Below are positions 32,876-40,343 of a stretch of DNA of 64,000 nt, in pieces. The notes under the pieces were generated by a model. The model was not told the origin of the DNA. It was given only the letters and a program-made list of their open reading frames with translations, and ran no database searches. Origin of the DNA: a virus; IMG/VR virus record IMGVR_UViG_3300026484_000007, positions 186,001 through 250,000 of that record, one strand, 5' to 3'. Both the position numbers and the translations under genes were made by a program. Every line of letters begins with the position of its first letter. The stretch's first letter is position 1.

Positions 32876-33576
32876 TGGCTAGAGCACCTAAAACAACAAG
32901 ACGAAAAAGAAAAAATCAAGAAGAATTACAAACAGCACAAAATACTCAAGATGTACAAACAACGTTAAACGAAGAAGGATCTTTAAAAGATCCAAACAAG
33001 TTAACTGATTTAACGGAACCGACAGATTTAAAAGATCAATCTAATTTAACTGATTTAACTGAGCCAACAGTTGAAATCGATAATGAATCTAAAAATGAAT
33101 CTTTAAAAGATCTAACTGAGCCTACTATATCTACTGGCGAAACAACTGAGCCAACAGTTGAAAATGTATCTCAAGAAGATCCAACTGCAGAAGAGCTTAA
33201 AGAAACTTCAGAAAAAGAAATTTTAGAAGAAGCTAAAGAAGAAGCTAAAGAAGATACCAAATCTGCAAAAAAACGTAATACTAAAAAGCGATCTAAAAAA
33301 GATTCTGAGGTTGAAGTCGCTCAATCCAATCAATCTAATCAGATCAATCAAGAATCTAAAAAAGATCGAAAAAAGATCTCTTTTTTAGATAAAGTAAAAA
33401 TGGCTGCAAGAAATGAATTATCGGAAACCGAAAAATTAAAACAAGAATTAATTAAAAAATCAGTTTCTGATGTTTTAACTCAAGAATATCAAAATACCGT
33501 TTATGTATCTAAAGCAGATCAAAATAAAATAAAAGATAAACATGTTACTTATAATATGTCAGATCTTGGATTTTAA
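32875..33576 (+). CDS. Low-complexity charged protein with repeats
   Basis: This 233-residue protein overlaps the beta' N stop by 1 bp and has its ribosome site inside that gene. It begins with a basic patch (TTRRKRKNQ), followed by repeats of LTDLTEPT with spacing of about 20-30 residues, then Glu/Lys helices (EEAKEEAKED) and a basic segment. It is probably largely disordered. Tight coupling to a polymerase subunit suggests an associated factor, but low-complexity virion or scaffolding proteins look alike. GATC hairpins encode SLKDP and SKKD turns. Confidence 0.6.
   Translation: MARAPKTTRRKRKNQEELQTAQNTQDVQTTLNEEGSLKDPNKLTDLTEPTDLKDQSNLTDLTEPTVEIDNESKNESLKDLTEPTISTGETTEPTVENVSQEDPTAEELKETSEKEILEEAKEEAKEDTKSAKKRNTKKRSKKDSEVEVAQSNQSNQINQESKKDRKKISFLDKVKMAARNELSETEKLKQELIKKSVSDVLTQEYQNTVYVSKADQNKIKDKHVTYNMSDLGF
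32977..32993. repeat. GATC hairpin inside a gene
   Basis: GGATCTTT-A-AAAGATCC, perfect 8-bp arms, codes SLKDP in the low-complexity protein at 32875. Confidence 0.85.
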
Positions 33577-33594
33577 TATTAAAAAGGAGAATGT

Positions 33595-34326
33595 ATGTAT
33601 TTAGCGTTAATGATCGAAGAATCATTTAATGAATTTCTTCAAAAAAATAATCTTCCTCAAACTACTTTAGAAGAAACCCACTATTTAAAAACCGGAAAAA
33701 ATCCTGGTTCTTTTAATTTAATTGAAGAAGGAGCTTTAGCTCGAGGAGCTGGGCTTGGGGCTCTTGTAGGTACTGCTGCGGTAGGAACTGCTCTTGGTAT
33801 GGATCATAGTCACATGCATGACATGCGCGACGCTTACGATTTCGCTCATAATGATGAAACTGGATTAGAAAATTCAAAAATAAATCAAGGGATTAAAGAT
33901 GCTTTAAAATCAGATAATGAAACTGAATTTAAAGACAATAATGGAGAAGCTCCAAAAGATAAACCAGATTTAATTGATTCTGCGGAAGAAAGAAAGAAAA
34001 TCGATGAATTCGTGAAAAACTGGAATGCGGAACATAAAGACCATCCATTGTCGACTAACGACATTATTAGTAAATACAATATGACTCAAAATAAAGAATT
34101 TACTCAACTTCAAAGCAGAATCGATAATGCAGATTTAAATAAATCTAAAGCATTCCAATCTAATTGGGATAGTCTAAAACAAGGCGTTGGTAATCTTTGG
34201 AGTGGTTCTAAAGAAGGGCTTAACGATAAAGCGCTTGGAGCATTAAAAGTTGGTGGAGCAGCAATTGGTGGTGGAGCAGCAATTGGTGCAACATTAGGTG
34301 GAATTCTTGGAAATAATAGAAGATAA
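33595..34326 (+). CDS. Glycine-zipper virion protein with His/Asp signature
   Basis: This 243-residue protein has a double leader (MIEESFNEF and LIEEGALARG), then a zipper (about 47-66, GAGLGALVGTAAVGTALG) directly followed by MDHSHMHDMRD, the richest version of a His/Asp signature seen after the first zipper in this family. A second zipper ends the protein (about 218-240, GGAAIGGGAAIGATLGGILG). The middle NWNAEHKDHPLSTNDI resembles the protein at 15238. A packaged membrane-inserting protein is likely. The first start (MYLALMIEES) has a GGAGA site. Confidence 0.65.
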   Translation: MYLALMIEESFNEFLQKNNLPQTTLEETHYLKTGKNPGSFNLIEEGALARGAGLGALVGTAAVGTALGMDHSHMHDMRDAYDFAHNDETGLENSKINQGIKDALKSDNETEFKDNNGEAPKDKPDLIDSAEERKKIDEFVKNWNAEHKDHPLSTNDIISKYNMTQNKEFTQLQSRIDNADLNKSKAFQSNWDSLKQGVGNLWSGSKEGLNDKALGALKVGGAAIGGGAAIGATLGGILGNNRR

Positions 34327-34375
34327 TAGAAGATAATATAAAATAAAAATAAAAATTTTATAAAAGGAAGCGAAT

Positions 34376-35728
34376 ATGGCTTATGTTTTTAAAAAAGACA
34401 AAAACGGTAAATTAAAATTGATTAAACCATCAACCTCGGCTACCTCAACGACCGACAAAAGTGATCTTTTAAAGATCACTAATTCTCATAATTCTCATAC
34501 TTCACTCAAAAGAACAATTGAGGAAAATTCATCTGCTATTTTAGAAGTTCCTATAGAAAAAGAAACCGAAAAATTTATCGAGACTCGAGACTGGGTAATT
34601 CCAAAAAAATTCATGATGCCAGATTGGGTAGAAAAAAATTTAAAAGACTTTAAAGATCAAGCAAGAGAAATTATCTCAAACGCAGACGAATCTTCTATAG
34701 ATTCAATTAATCCTAAAATTAAAAAATTAATTGAAGAATTAATTCTTGATAATAAAGTTAAACCTAAGTATCCTTTAAATAAAAAGACTCTTGGAAAATT
34801 ATCGAATGAAATGTGGAAAGTCTTCGGTGAAGATGAATTCATGTATCGATATTGGATACTACAAGAAGCTGGATTTTTTCTAAGTACTTTTAAACCATCT
34901 GGATTTGAACCTGAGGCTCTACAATTACCTGAAAAATTCGTTAAAAGAAAAGACGCATTATTAAAAGAATTTGAAAAACGAGTTAAAGAACACGGTAAAG
35001 ATAAAGCGGTAGCTTGGATTGATAAAGAATTTAATAATTTAACCAACGAGGTAATCGATTACTGGGAAGAAAAAGGTATTAACGTTGTAGATATGATTAG
35101 ATCAGGAGCAAGAGGTGGTCCAGCGGATATTAGAAAAATGCTTGTTGCTGTTGGGTTAAGTATTGATAGTTCAGGAAAACCAAACGACGTTATTATGACG
35201 TCACAAATCGAAGGTTTATCTCAAACTCAATTCTTTCATTATTCTTCACAAGCAATTATGGCATTATATGCAAAATCTTCAGAAACTGCTGTTCCAGGTT
35301 ATCTTGCAAGAAAATTAAGTACAGTTGCGGACGCGGTAAATCTTTCAGAAGTTGAAGATTGTAAAACGAAGAGATTTTTGGAAGTAACAGTTCTTGATTC
35401 AGATGTTCTTAATGCGTTAGATGGTAGAGTATTGCATACAGGTAAAGTTATTGATTCTGAAAAAGATACTAATTTAATTGGTAAAAAAATTAAAATTAGA
35501 TCGCCTTTATATTGTAAGGCAACTGATGGTATATGCGCTACATGTTATAATAAAAAAATTATTCAGAAAATGAATTGGCAGCCTGGAGAAAAAATTGGGT
35601 TGCATGCAGCTACAACTCTTGGAGATCAAGCATTAGTAAACTTAACACTTAAAAAATCTCATGTTGGTCTTTCATTAAATATGGAAACCGTAGATTTAGA
35701 AAAAGATATTTTTCAATTCGCAGAGTGA
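34376..35728 (+). CDS. RNA polymerase beta' subunit, middle/C fragment (trigger loop and zinc site)
   Basis: This 450-residue protein begins with about 90 unrelated residues, then matches beta' after the active site: MIRSGARGGPADIRKML (M-x-x-SGARG), a DVIMTSQIEGLSQTQFFHY segment, the trigger loop TAVPGYLARKLSTVADAV (about 304-321), and the C-terminal zinc site C329, C380, C387, C390 (EDC, CKATDGICATC). GEKIGLHAATTLGDQALVNLTL fits the G-E-x-VG-x-x-AAQSIGEP-x-TQ-x-T-x-x segment. It carries catalytic elements but no metal loop. Its TGA lies within a terminator. An AAAGGAAG site precedes the start. Confidence 0.85.
   Translation: MAYVFKKDKNGKLKLIKPSTSATSTTDKSDLLKITNSHNSHTSLKRTIEENSSAILEVPIEKETEKFIETRDWVIPKKFMMPDWVEKNLKDFKDQAREIISNADESSIDSINPKIKKLIEELILDNKVKPKYPLNKKTLGKLSNEMWKVFGEDEFMYRYWILQEAGFFLSTFKPSGFEPEALQLPEKFVKRKDALLKEFEKRVKEHGKDKAVAWIDKEFNNLTNEVIDYWEEKGINVVDMIRSGARGGPADIRKMLVAVGLSIDSSGKPNDVIMTSQIEGLSQTQFFHYSSQAIMALYAKSSETAVPGYLARKLSTVADAVNLSEVEDCKTKRFLEVTVLDSDVLNALDGRVLHTGKVIDSEKDTNLIGKKIKIRSPLYCKATDGICATCYNKKIIQKMNWQPGEKIGLHAATTLGDQALVNLTLKKSHVGLSLNMETVDLEKDIFQFAE
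34459..34480. repeat. GATC hairpin inside the beta' middle gene
   Basis: AAGTGATCTTTTAAAGATCACT, near-perfect palindrome encoding KSDLLKIT in the non-conserved N-terminal extension of the beta' fragment. Confidence 0.8.
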
Positions 35729-35768
35729 TCTTTTTTAGATCACTCTCTAGCTTTTTTTGTCATTAGAT
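35722..35768 (+). terminator. Terminator with GTCATTAG box
   Basis: AGAGTGATCT-TTTTT-AGATCACTCT, then CTAGC, seven T and GTCATTAGATAA. The beta' fragment's stop codon is in the stem. Confidence 0.85.
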
Positions 35769-35769
35769 A

Positions 35770-35930
35770 ATTTTTCCTGAAAACTCGTGATCTTAAAACG
35801 TTGAGCTTCATTAGATATCTAAAGATATATACGAGTTCTAAAATTTATAAAACCGTTTTAGAACTCGTATATATCCTTAGCATCGAAAAAAGATGCTACT
35901 TGAAAAATCAAAGTTTTTCTTTTTCATTTT
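35770..35930 (+). promoter_or_regulatory. Intergenic control element
   Basis: ACTCGTGATCTTAAAACG, TTGAGCTTC, AGATATCTAAAGATATA then CGAGTTCTAAAA, its inverse TTTTAGAACTCGTATATATC, a GCATCGAAAAAAGATGCTAC hairpin and AAAATCAAAGTTTTTC. Block order is the same as at 22205, 40135 and 49345. Confidence 0.6.
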
Positions 35931-35974
35931 TTAAAAAATTGAATTTTTTAAACGAAGCCAAAAAAGGATTTTTT

Positions 35975-37066
35975 ATGAGCGCGGCAAGCACAACGAGAGT
36001 GATAAATTTAAACAGATCAATCTTTTATCTTAATCAATCTTGTGTAAAAGAAATTCATGAATCTTCAATGTTAATTGAAGAAATTTCAAGTAAAGAAATA
36101 ATTTCAAAAATAAGATCATTTATGCCTAATTTAGATAATAAAATTGCTAAGCAATTTAATAATATATATAGAATTTTATCTAATGCGTTAGCATCTAAAA
36201 AAGATCTTGAAAGAATAAAAAAGATCAATGATGAGCAAATGAAAGCCATCGAAAAATATTTAAAAAAGAATGGTATAAATACTAAAAAATTAAAAGATAG
36301 ACTTAAAGAGAAAAAACAATTAACTCCAACCGATTTAGATTTAATCATCGAGATGGGATTAATTGAATTAAAACACACAACTGCGAAAGATTTTATTGAA
36401 GTCGTAGCTTTCGTTTTAGTAGCTTTTATTTTAAATACTTTTATTATTTATTCTATACTTGATCTTATATTTTTCATCAATCCATTGGCTAATTATAGTC
36501 AAGCTATGATGGTAGCTGTTTCAATTGGAGCAGTACTTTCAGCACCATTCGTTGAAGAAGCTGGTAAACGAGTAAGTATTGAAAGAAAAAAAGGTTTACT
36601 GTATATTATAGGTTTTAATATTGCTGAATATACTTCTTATGTTTCTGCAGCTGCAGGAGCAGGTCTTGGATACATGATAATTATGATGATTGTTCGATTG
36701 TTACCGGTTGCAATGCATTTCTCAAATTATAGTATTCATCAAAAAGGTGATATTGATCAAAAAATAGCAGATAAGTATAAAATTTCTACTGAAAGAGATT
36801 TCAGACAAGACGCTCAACGAATAGCAATGACAATACATAGATTTTGGAATATTGGATTAATATTTTTAGCTCCACTTGCAGGTTGGGCAAATTCTTATTT
36901 TAGCAATAAATTTCCTGTGAAAAAAATTGAAGAAAAAATTGAACCAAGATCATATTTAAACGAAATTCAAAAATTCTTTAAAGAAAAATCTAAAACTTTA
37001 AAATACATTAATGCTAAAAAAGTAATCGAAAAAAATATCAAAAAAAATATCAAAAAGGATAAATAA
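35975..37066 (+). CDS. Polytopic membrane protein with PrsW/CPBP-protease-like motif
   Basis: An open frame runs back through the control element, but the ATG at 35975 with an AAAGGA site is the sensible start, giving 363 residues. The N-terminal 150 residues are helical and carry leader-like SSMLIEEISS. About four membrane helices follow. SAPFVEEAGKRVS (E194-E195, K198) in a membrane context, FNIAEYTSY (E218) and MHFSNYSIH (H248, H256) resemble the E-E-x-x-K, E and H sites of PrsW/CAAX-type intramembrane metalloproteases. Protease activity is a hypothesis; spacing differs from textbook members. Confidence 0.5.
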   Translation: MSAASTTRVINLNRSIFYLNQSCVKEIHESSMLIEEISSKEIISKIRSFMPNLDNKIAKQFNNIYRILSNALASKKDLERIKKINDEQMKAIEKYLKKNGINTKKLKDRLKEKKQLTPTDLDLIIEMGLIELKHTTAKDFIEVVAFVLVAFILNTFIIYSILDLIFFINPLANYSQAMMVAVSIGAVLSAPFVEEAGKRVSIERKKGLLYIIGFNIAEYTSYVSAAAGAGLGYMIIMMIVRLLPVAMHFSNYSIHQKGDIDQKIADKYKISTERDFRQDAQRIAMTIHRFWNIGLIFLAPLAGWANSYFSNKFPVKKIEEKIEPRSYLNEIQKFFKEKSKTLKYINAKKVIEKNIKKNIKKDK

Positions 37067-37338
37067 TGGCTTTAAAAACTTCATATATTGAATTAAATAA
37101 AGATTATCAAATAATTTTAGATAACTCTGGGCAAAATTCCTCAGCAGATAATTTTATTCAAGTTAATCATGGAACAGCAGAATTGTTCTTTGATACCGAT
37201 ACTCCAAGTTCATCTTCGATTGGATTAAGATGGTCCGCTGGAGCTCGAATTTTATTCGTGCCTCAAGGATCAAAATTATATGGAAGACTTTGGAAAAATT
37301 CCGATAGCTGTAGCGTAATCGTGAACAAAGACTCTTAA
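37066..37338 (+). CDS. Small beta-rich virion-type protein
   Basis: This 90-residue protein overlaps the membrane protein's stop by 1 bp. It is Ser/Asp-rich and beta-stranded (AELFFDTDTPSSSSIGLRWSAGAR), with a short GARILFVPQGSKLYGRLW segment like small phage decoration or fibre-associated proteins that bear one glycine turn. No charge-rich leader and no membrane segment. Function unknown; coupling suggests co-expression with the membrane protein. Confidence 0.55.
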   Translation: MALKTSYIELNKDYQIILDNSGQNSSADNFIQVNHGTAELFFDTDTPSSSSIGLRWSAGARILFVPQGSKLYGRLWKNSDSCSVIVNKDS

Positions 37339-37348
37339 AGGATAAAAT

Positions 37349-37756
37349 ATGGCTAATAAAAATTATACAGTTGGCCTTGATAAAAAATATTTAGATCTAG
37401 TTGACGCAGATCTAACTCCAGAAAATCAAAGATTTTTAAATGATTACGTTGCTAAAAAATTAAGAATGATAGATAACACTATCATCGCAAATCATCTTAA
37501 AAAAATGGATCAAGAAGCTTCTCATTATAAAAATCTTGATAACTTTGAAAAACAAGAGATAATTAATTCCGAAAGATGGAAAAATCCATTGATCGGTGCA
37601 ACTATTGGAGGAGCTCTTGGTTTTGGACTTACTGATGTAATCAGTGGAAATCCTACGACCGATGGAATATTTGGCGCTCTTGGGTTAGGAGTTGGAGCTT
37701 ATCAAGGTAAGAAATATACTGATTTTAAATTAAAAAGGCAAGGATTGATAAAATGA
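37349..37756 (+). CDS. Glycine-zipper protein
   Basis: This 135-residue protein has a soluble helical N-terminal two-thirds and a C-terminal pair of zipper segments (about 82-98, LIGATIGGALGFGLTDV, and 107-119, GIFGALGLGVGAY) split by a short Asn/Pro turn, ending basic (KLKRQGLIK). It overlaps the next gene by 4 bp (ATGA). It lacks the processing leader found in most relatives. Probable membrane-inserting virion protein. Confidence 0.6.
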   Translation: MANKNYTVGLDKKYLDLVDADLTPENQRFLNDYVAKKLRMIDNTIIANHLKKMDQEASHYKNLDNFEKQEIINSERWKNPLIGATIGGALGFGLTDVISGNPTTDGIFGALGLGVGAYQGKKYTDFKLKRQGLIK

Positions 37757-38496
37757 AACGAAGAAATTATTTTAATTATTTAAAAGGATCTGCAAAAGAT
37801 CTTTTAGAAGAAAATGATCGTTATCGAGCGTTCTATCCCACTTCCACTGCCGCTGCCGCTCCACAAAGATCAATTTGGTCGGATATGAAAAACGGCGCAA
37901 AAAATCTTGGGAATAGCATAGTAAATTCTGCTAGTAAATTTGGATCTAAAATAACTAATGACCCAAAAATTGCTGCAGCTACAGGAGCAGCGATAGGTGG
38001 AGCTCTTCATCTTTACGATGTTCATGATGCAAAATCTGATTTATCTGATCTTATGGGCAAAAATTTTGATGCAGAAAAAATTAATAAAGATACATTCAAT
38101 AGCAATTATGAGCAATACAAAGATCTTTATAATAAAGAAGGTATTAATAAATTTGATGCGAATAACGATGGATACTTAGATAAAAACGAACTTCATAAAC
38201 TTTATAATACATATAAAAATGATACAAGTTGGTTCCCGTGGTGGAATGATGCAGATGATAAAATCAGTGCGGCTAAAGAATATTATGATTATATTCAAAA
38301 AACTCCAGCAATGGATTTTAATAAAGATGGAATTGTAGATTCTAATGACACTAAAGCAATGAAAGATGTTGATCGTGTCGTTAATAGTAGTTTACCTGCG
38401 AACTTAATGGGTGGTGCTGCAATTGGAGGAGCTCTTGGATATGGAACTAATAAACTTAATTCAAAACTTAATTCAAAATTTGGAGGACATTCATGA
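37753..38496 (+). CDS. Glycine-zipper protein with EF-hand calcium sites
   Basis: This 247-residue protein has a leader (YFNYLKGSAKDLLEEND), an Ala/Tyr linker, a zipper (about 76-95, AAATGAAIGGALHLYDVHD) with the His/Asp signature, and a C-terminal zipper (about 215-232). Between them is a canonical EF-hand loop at 135-146 (DANNDGYLDKNE, all ligand positions correct) and a second EF/dockerin-like loop at 188-199 (DFNKDGIVDSND). Calcium binding is expected. It overlaps its neighbours by 4 bp on both sides, forming a translationally coupled trio. Confidence 0.7.
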   Translation: MKRRNYFNYLKGSAKDLLEENDRYRAFYPTSTAAAAPQRSIWSDMKNGAKNLGNSIVNSASKFGSKITNDPKIAAATGAAIGGALHLYDVHDAKSDLSDLMGKNFDAEKINKDTFNSNYEQYKDLYNKEGINKFDANNDGYLDKNELHKLYNTYKNDTSWFPWWNDADDKISAAKEYYDYIQKTPAMDFNKDGIVDSNDTKAMKDVDRVVNSSLPANLMGGAAIGGALGYGTNKLNSKLNSKFGGHS

Positions 38497-39260
38497 AAAA
38501 TATAAAAAAGACAAGAACGCTTAATTATTTAAATGAGGCATCTAATAGAGATCTTTCAATTGCTTTAACTGGATTAGGTTTTGGAATTGGTGGAGCCGCT
38601 CTTGGCGACTCAATATATGATGCTCACTTAGATCATTATAATTCCGAATTCCAAAAACAATTTTCCGATATTAATGCCACCAAAGATCAATTATTGAATG
38701 AAAAATTTGGTGATCCTGAAAATAATAAAGAAGCTCTTCAATCATATCAAGATCAATACAATAAAATAAAATTTGCTGATTTTAATAAAGATGGTTTCGT
38801 TGATGAACGAGAATACAACAAAGCACTTGAAAATTATAAAAATTATATTAACAGCGGAGGTAATAATCCATTCTCTGATAATTATAAAAATTTAGATTAT
38901 AAACCAGATACAGTAAAACAATTAAATACTTATAAAAATTTATTACATGATAAAGATTTTGTATCTAAATTCGATGTAAATCAAGATGGAACATTTAACG
39001 CAAGAGAATTACAGTTATTGAAAAAACTTCCAGAGTATCAAGACAGAATGAATTCTTTTGAATATCAACCATATTTATATGGAACTGCTGGAGCAATAGC
39101 GGGAATGAAATTAATGGATGCTGCGACTAGAGGCGAAAGTTCTGATAAAGATCGAATAAATTTTCCAAGTAATAGATTTGCTCCGTTTGGTGCTCCAAAA
39201 AGACCAAACGAATCTCAAGAAATCGTAGATAAAGTTCCACTACCACCGATAGTAAAATAA
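38493..39260 (+). CDS. Glycine-zipper protein with two EF-hands (paralog)
   Basis: This 255-residue protein begins with leader LNYLNEASNRD, followed by a zipper (about 25-45, LTGLGFGIGGAALGDSIYD), the signature DAHLDHY, and two canonical EF-hand loops at 96-107 (DFNKDGFVDERE) and 161-172 (DVNQDGTFNARE). A second hydrophobic Gly/Ala segment (about 193-208) and a Pro-rich tail (FAPFGAPKRP) close it. It is clearly a paralog of the upstream gene in layout. Virion packaging and calcium-dependent folding are inferred. Confidence 0.7.
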   Translation: MKNIKKTRTLNYLNEASNRDLSIALTGLGFGIGGAALGDSIYDAHLDHYNSEFQKQFSDINATKDQLLNEKFGDPENNKEALQSYQDQYNKIKFADFNKDGFVDEREYNKALENYKNYINSGGNNPFSDNYKNLDYKPDTVKQLNTYKNLLHDKDFVSKFDVNQDGTFNARELQLLKKLPEYQDRMNSFEYQPYLYGTAGAIAGMKLMDAATRGESSDKDRINFPSNRFAPFGAPKRPNESQEIVDKVPLPPIVK

Positions 39261-39294
39261 AAAATTATATAAAATTTAAATCAAAGGAAAATCG

Positions 39295-40047
39295 ATGTTA
39301 TCGAAAGACAAATTTAATAAATATTTAAAAATTGAAAATAATACTGTAATTGCAAAAGCACCTATCCGAATCGATCTTGATCTTTCAGAATACAAAAATA
39401 TATCGGAAGAATTTGATACGGATAATGATTCTGGAATTGCAGAGACTGCTAATGGAGTTTATGAGATTCCAGGATTTTTTACTTTAGAAATTCTTGATAA
39501 TGATAAGAATATCGTTGATAGTATTCAATTCTTTTTCCCATACAACGTATACTTATTAGGATCAAATAATTCTGAAATTAGTAGTACAAGATTTTTAATG
39601 GAATACGAAGAAGGGGATTCAATATTCTTCGCGAAATTTAAAAAACAAGAAACTGATATTAGAATTCTTGACAAATTATTTGAAAACGGGATAAAATATC
39701 TTAGTACAAGAATGGATTTCTTAATTTATAATATTTGGAAACAAGTTGAACCAACGATTAACGTTCCTTGGCATCACTTTGAAGTAATTGTTTCTCAATT
39801 GTATGGTAAAAGAGTTGAAGGAGGACATTACGTTCCTTTACGATTAACTAACGAAGAGTATTCTAAAAAATATGCTTTAAATACTAAACAAGCAGCGCAC
39901 TATTTTGGAGAATCAAGTGGATTCTTATATGGATATAGTAATGATGCGTTATTGACTAGTGTTTCTAAAGATAAAACAGTTCCGAAAAAATATAGACCAG
40001 ATTATTATATGGAAAAATTAATTGCCGGAGAAGTTAATGAAGTTTAA
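39295..40047 (+). CDS. Probable RNA polymerase beta' extreme C-terminal fragment
   Basis: This 250-residue protein has an N-terminal beta-rich part (about 15-110) and a C-terminal part resembling the end of bacterial beta'. VPWHHFEVIVSQLYGKRVEGG fits the conserved I-N-x-KHIEVIVRQM segment, and AAHYFGESSGFLYGYSNDALLTSVS fits the S-F-x-AASFQETT-x-VLTEAA region. Three beta chain pieces and another beta' piece are neighbours. If right, beta' is split after its zinc site as well. It ends in a terminator, the last gene before the beta operon. Confidence 0.55.
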   Translation: MLSKDKFNKYLKIENNTVIAKAPIRIDLDLSEYKNISEEFDTDNDSGIAETANGVYEIPGFFTLEILDNDKNIVDSIQFFFPYNVYLLGSNNSEISSTRFLMEYEEGDSIFFAKFKKQETDIRILDKLFENGIKYLSTRMDFLIYNIWKQVEPTINVPWHHFEVIVSQLYGKRVEGGHYVPLRLTNEEYSKKYALNTKQAAHYFGESSGFLYGYSNDALLTSVSKDKTVPKKYRPDYYMEKLIAGEVNEV

Positions 40048-40062
40048 AAACTTATAAAGTTT

Positions 40063-40112
40063 AAAAGTGATCTAAAAAAGATCACTTTTAATTTTTTTTG
40101 TCTTTAGCAAAA
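40063..40112 (+). terminator. Terminator with GTCTTTAG box
   Basis: AAAAGTGATCT-AAAAA-AGATCACTTTT then AA, eight T and GTCTTTAGCAAAATTT. The stem is identical to the terminator at 16799. Confidence 0.85.
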
Positions 40113-40134
40113 TTTTAGCGAAGTTCTATCGAAG

Positions 40135-40300
40135 TCAATAAAAAAACTTTTGAAAACTTGAGTTTCCAGAACGTTGAGCTTCTATAGATATCTAAAGATA
40201 TATAGCAGTTCTAAAAATTTTAGAACTGCTTTTATATCGCTTGTATCTAAAAAAGATGCTACGTGGAAAATCAAAGTTTTTCAAGTTTTAAATTTAAAAA
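40135..40300 (+). promoter_or_regulatory. Intergenic control element before the beta operon
   Basis: ACTTGAGTTTCCAGAACG, TTGAGCTTCTATAGATATC, AAAGATATATAGCAGTTC and TAAAA, then inverse TTTTAGAACTGC, TATATCGCTTGTATC, a CTAAAAAAGATGCTACGTGG hairpin block and AAAATCAAAGTTTTTC. Nearly 300 bp are gene-free here, all of it filled by the terminator and this element. Confidence 0.6.
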
Positions 40301-40343
40301 AATACAAAGAAAGAAAAAGAAAGAAAATTAAAAGGATAGTTAA

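Noticed and set aside
35801-35974. An upstream extension of the membrane protease-like protein
   Set aside because: The frame is open but covers the repeated control element and has no ribosome site; the ATG at 35975 has one.
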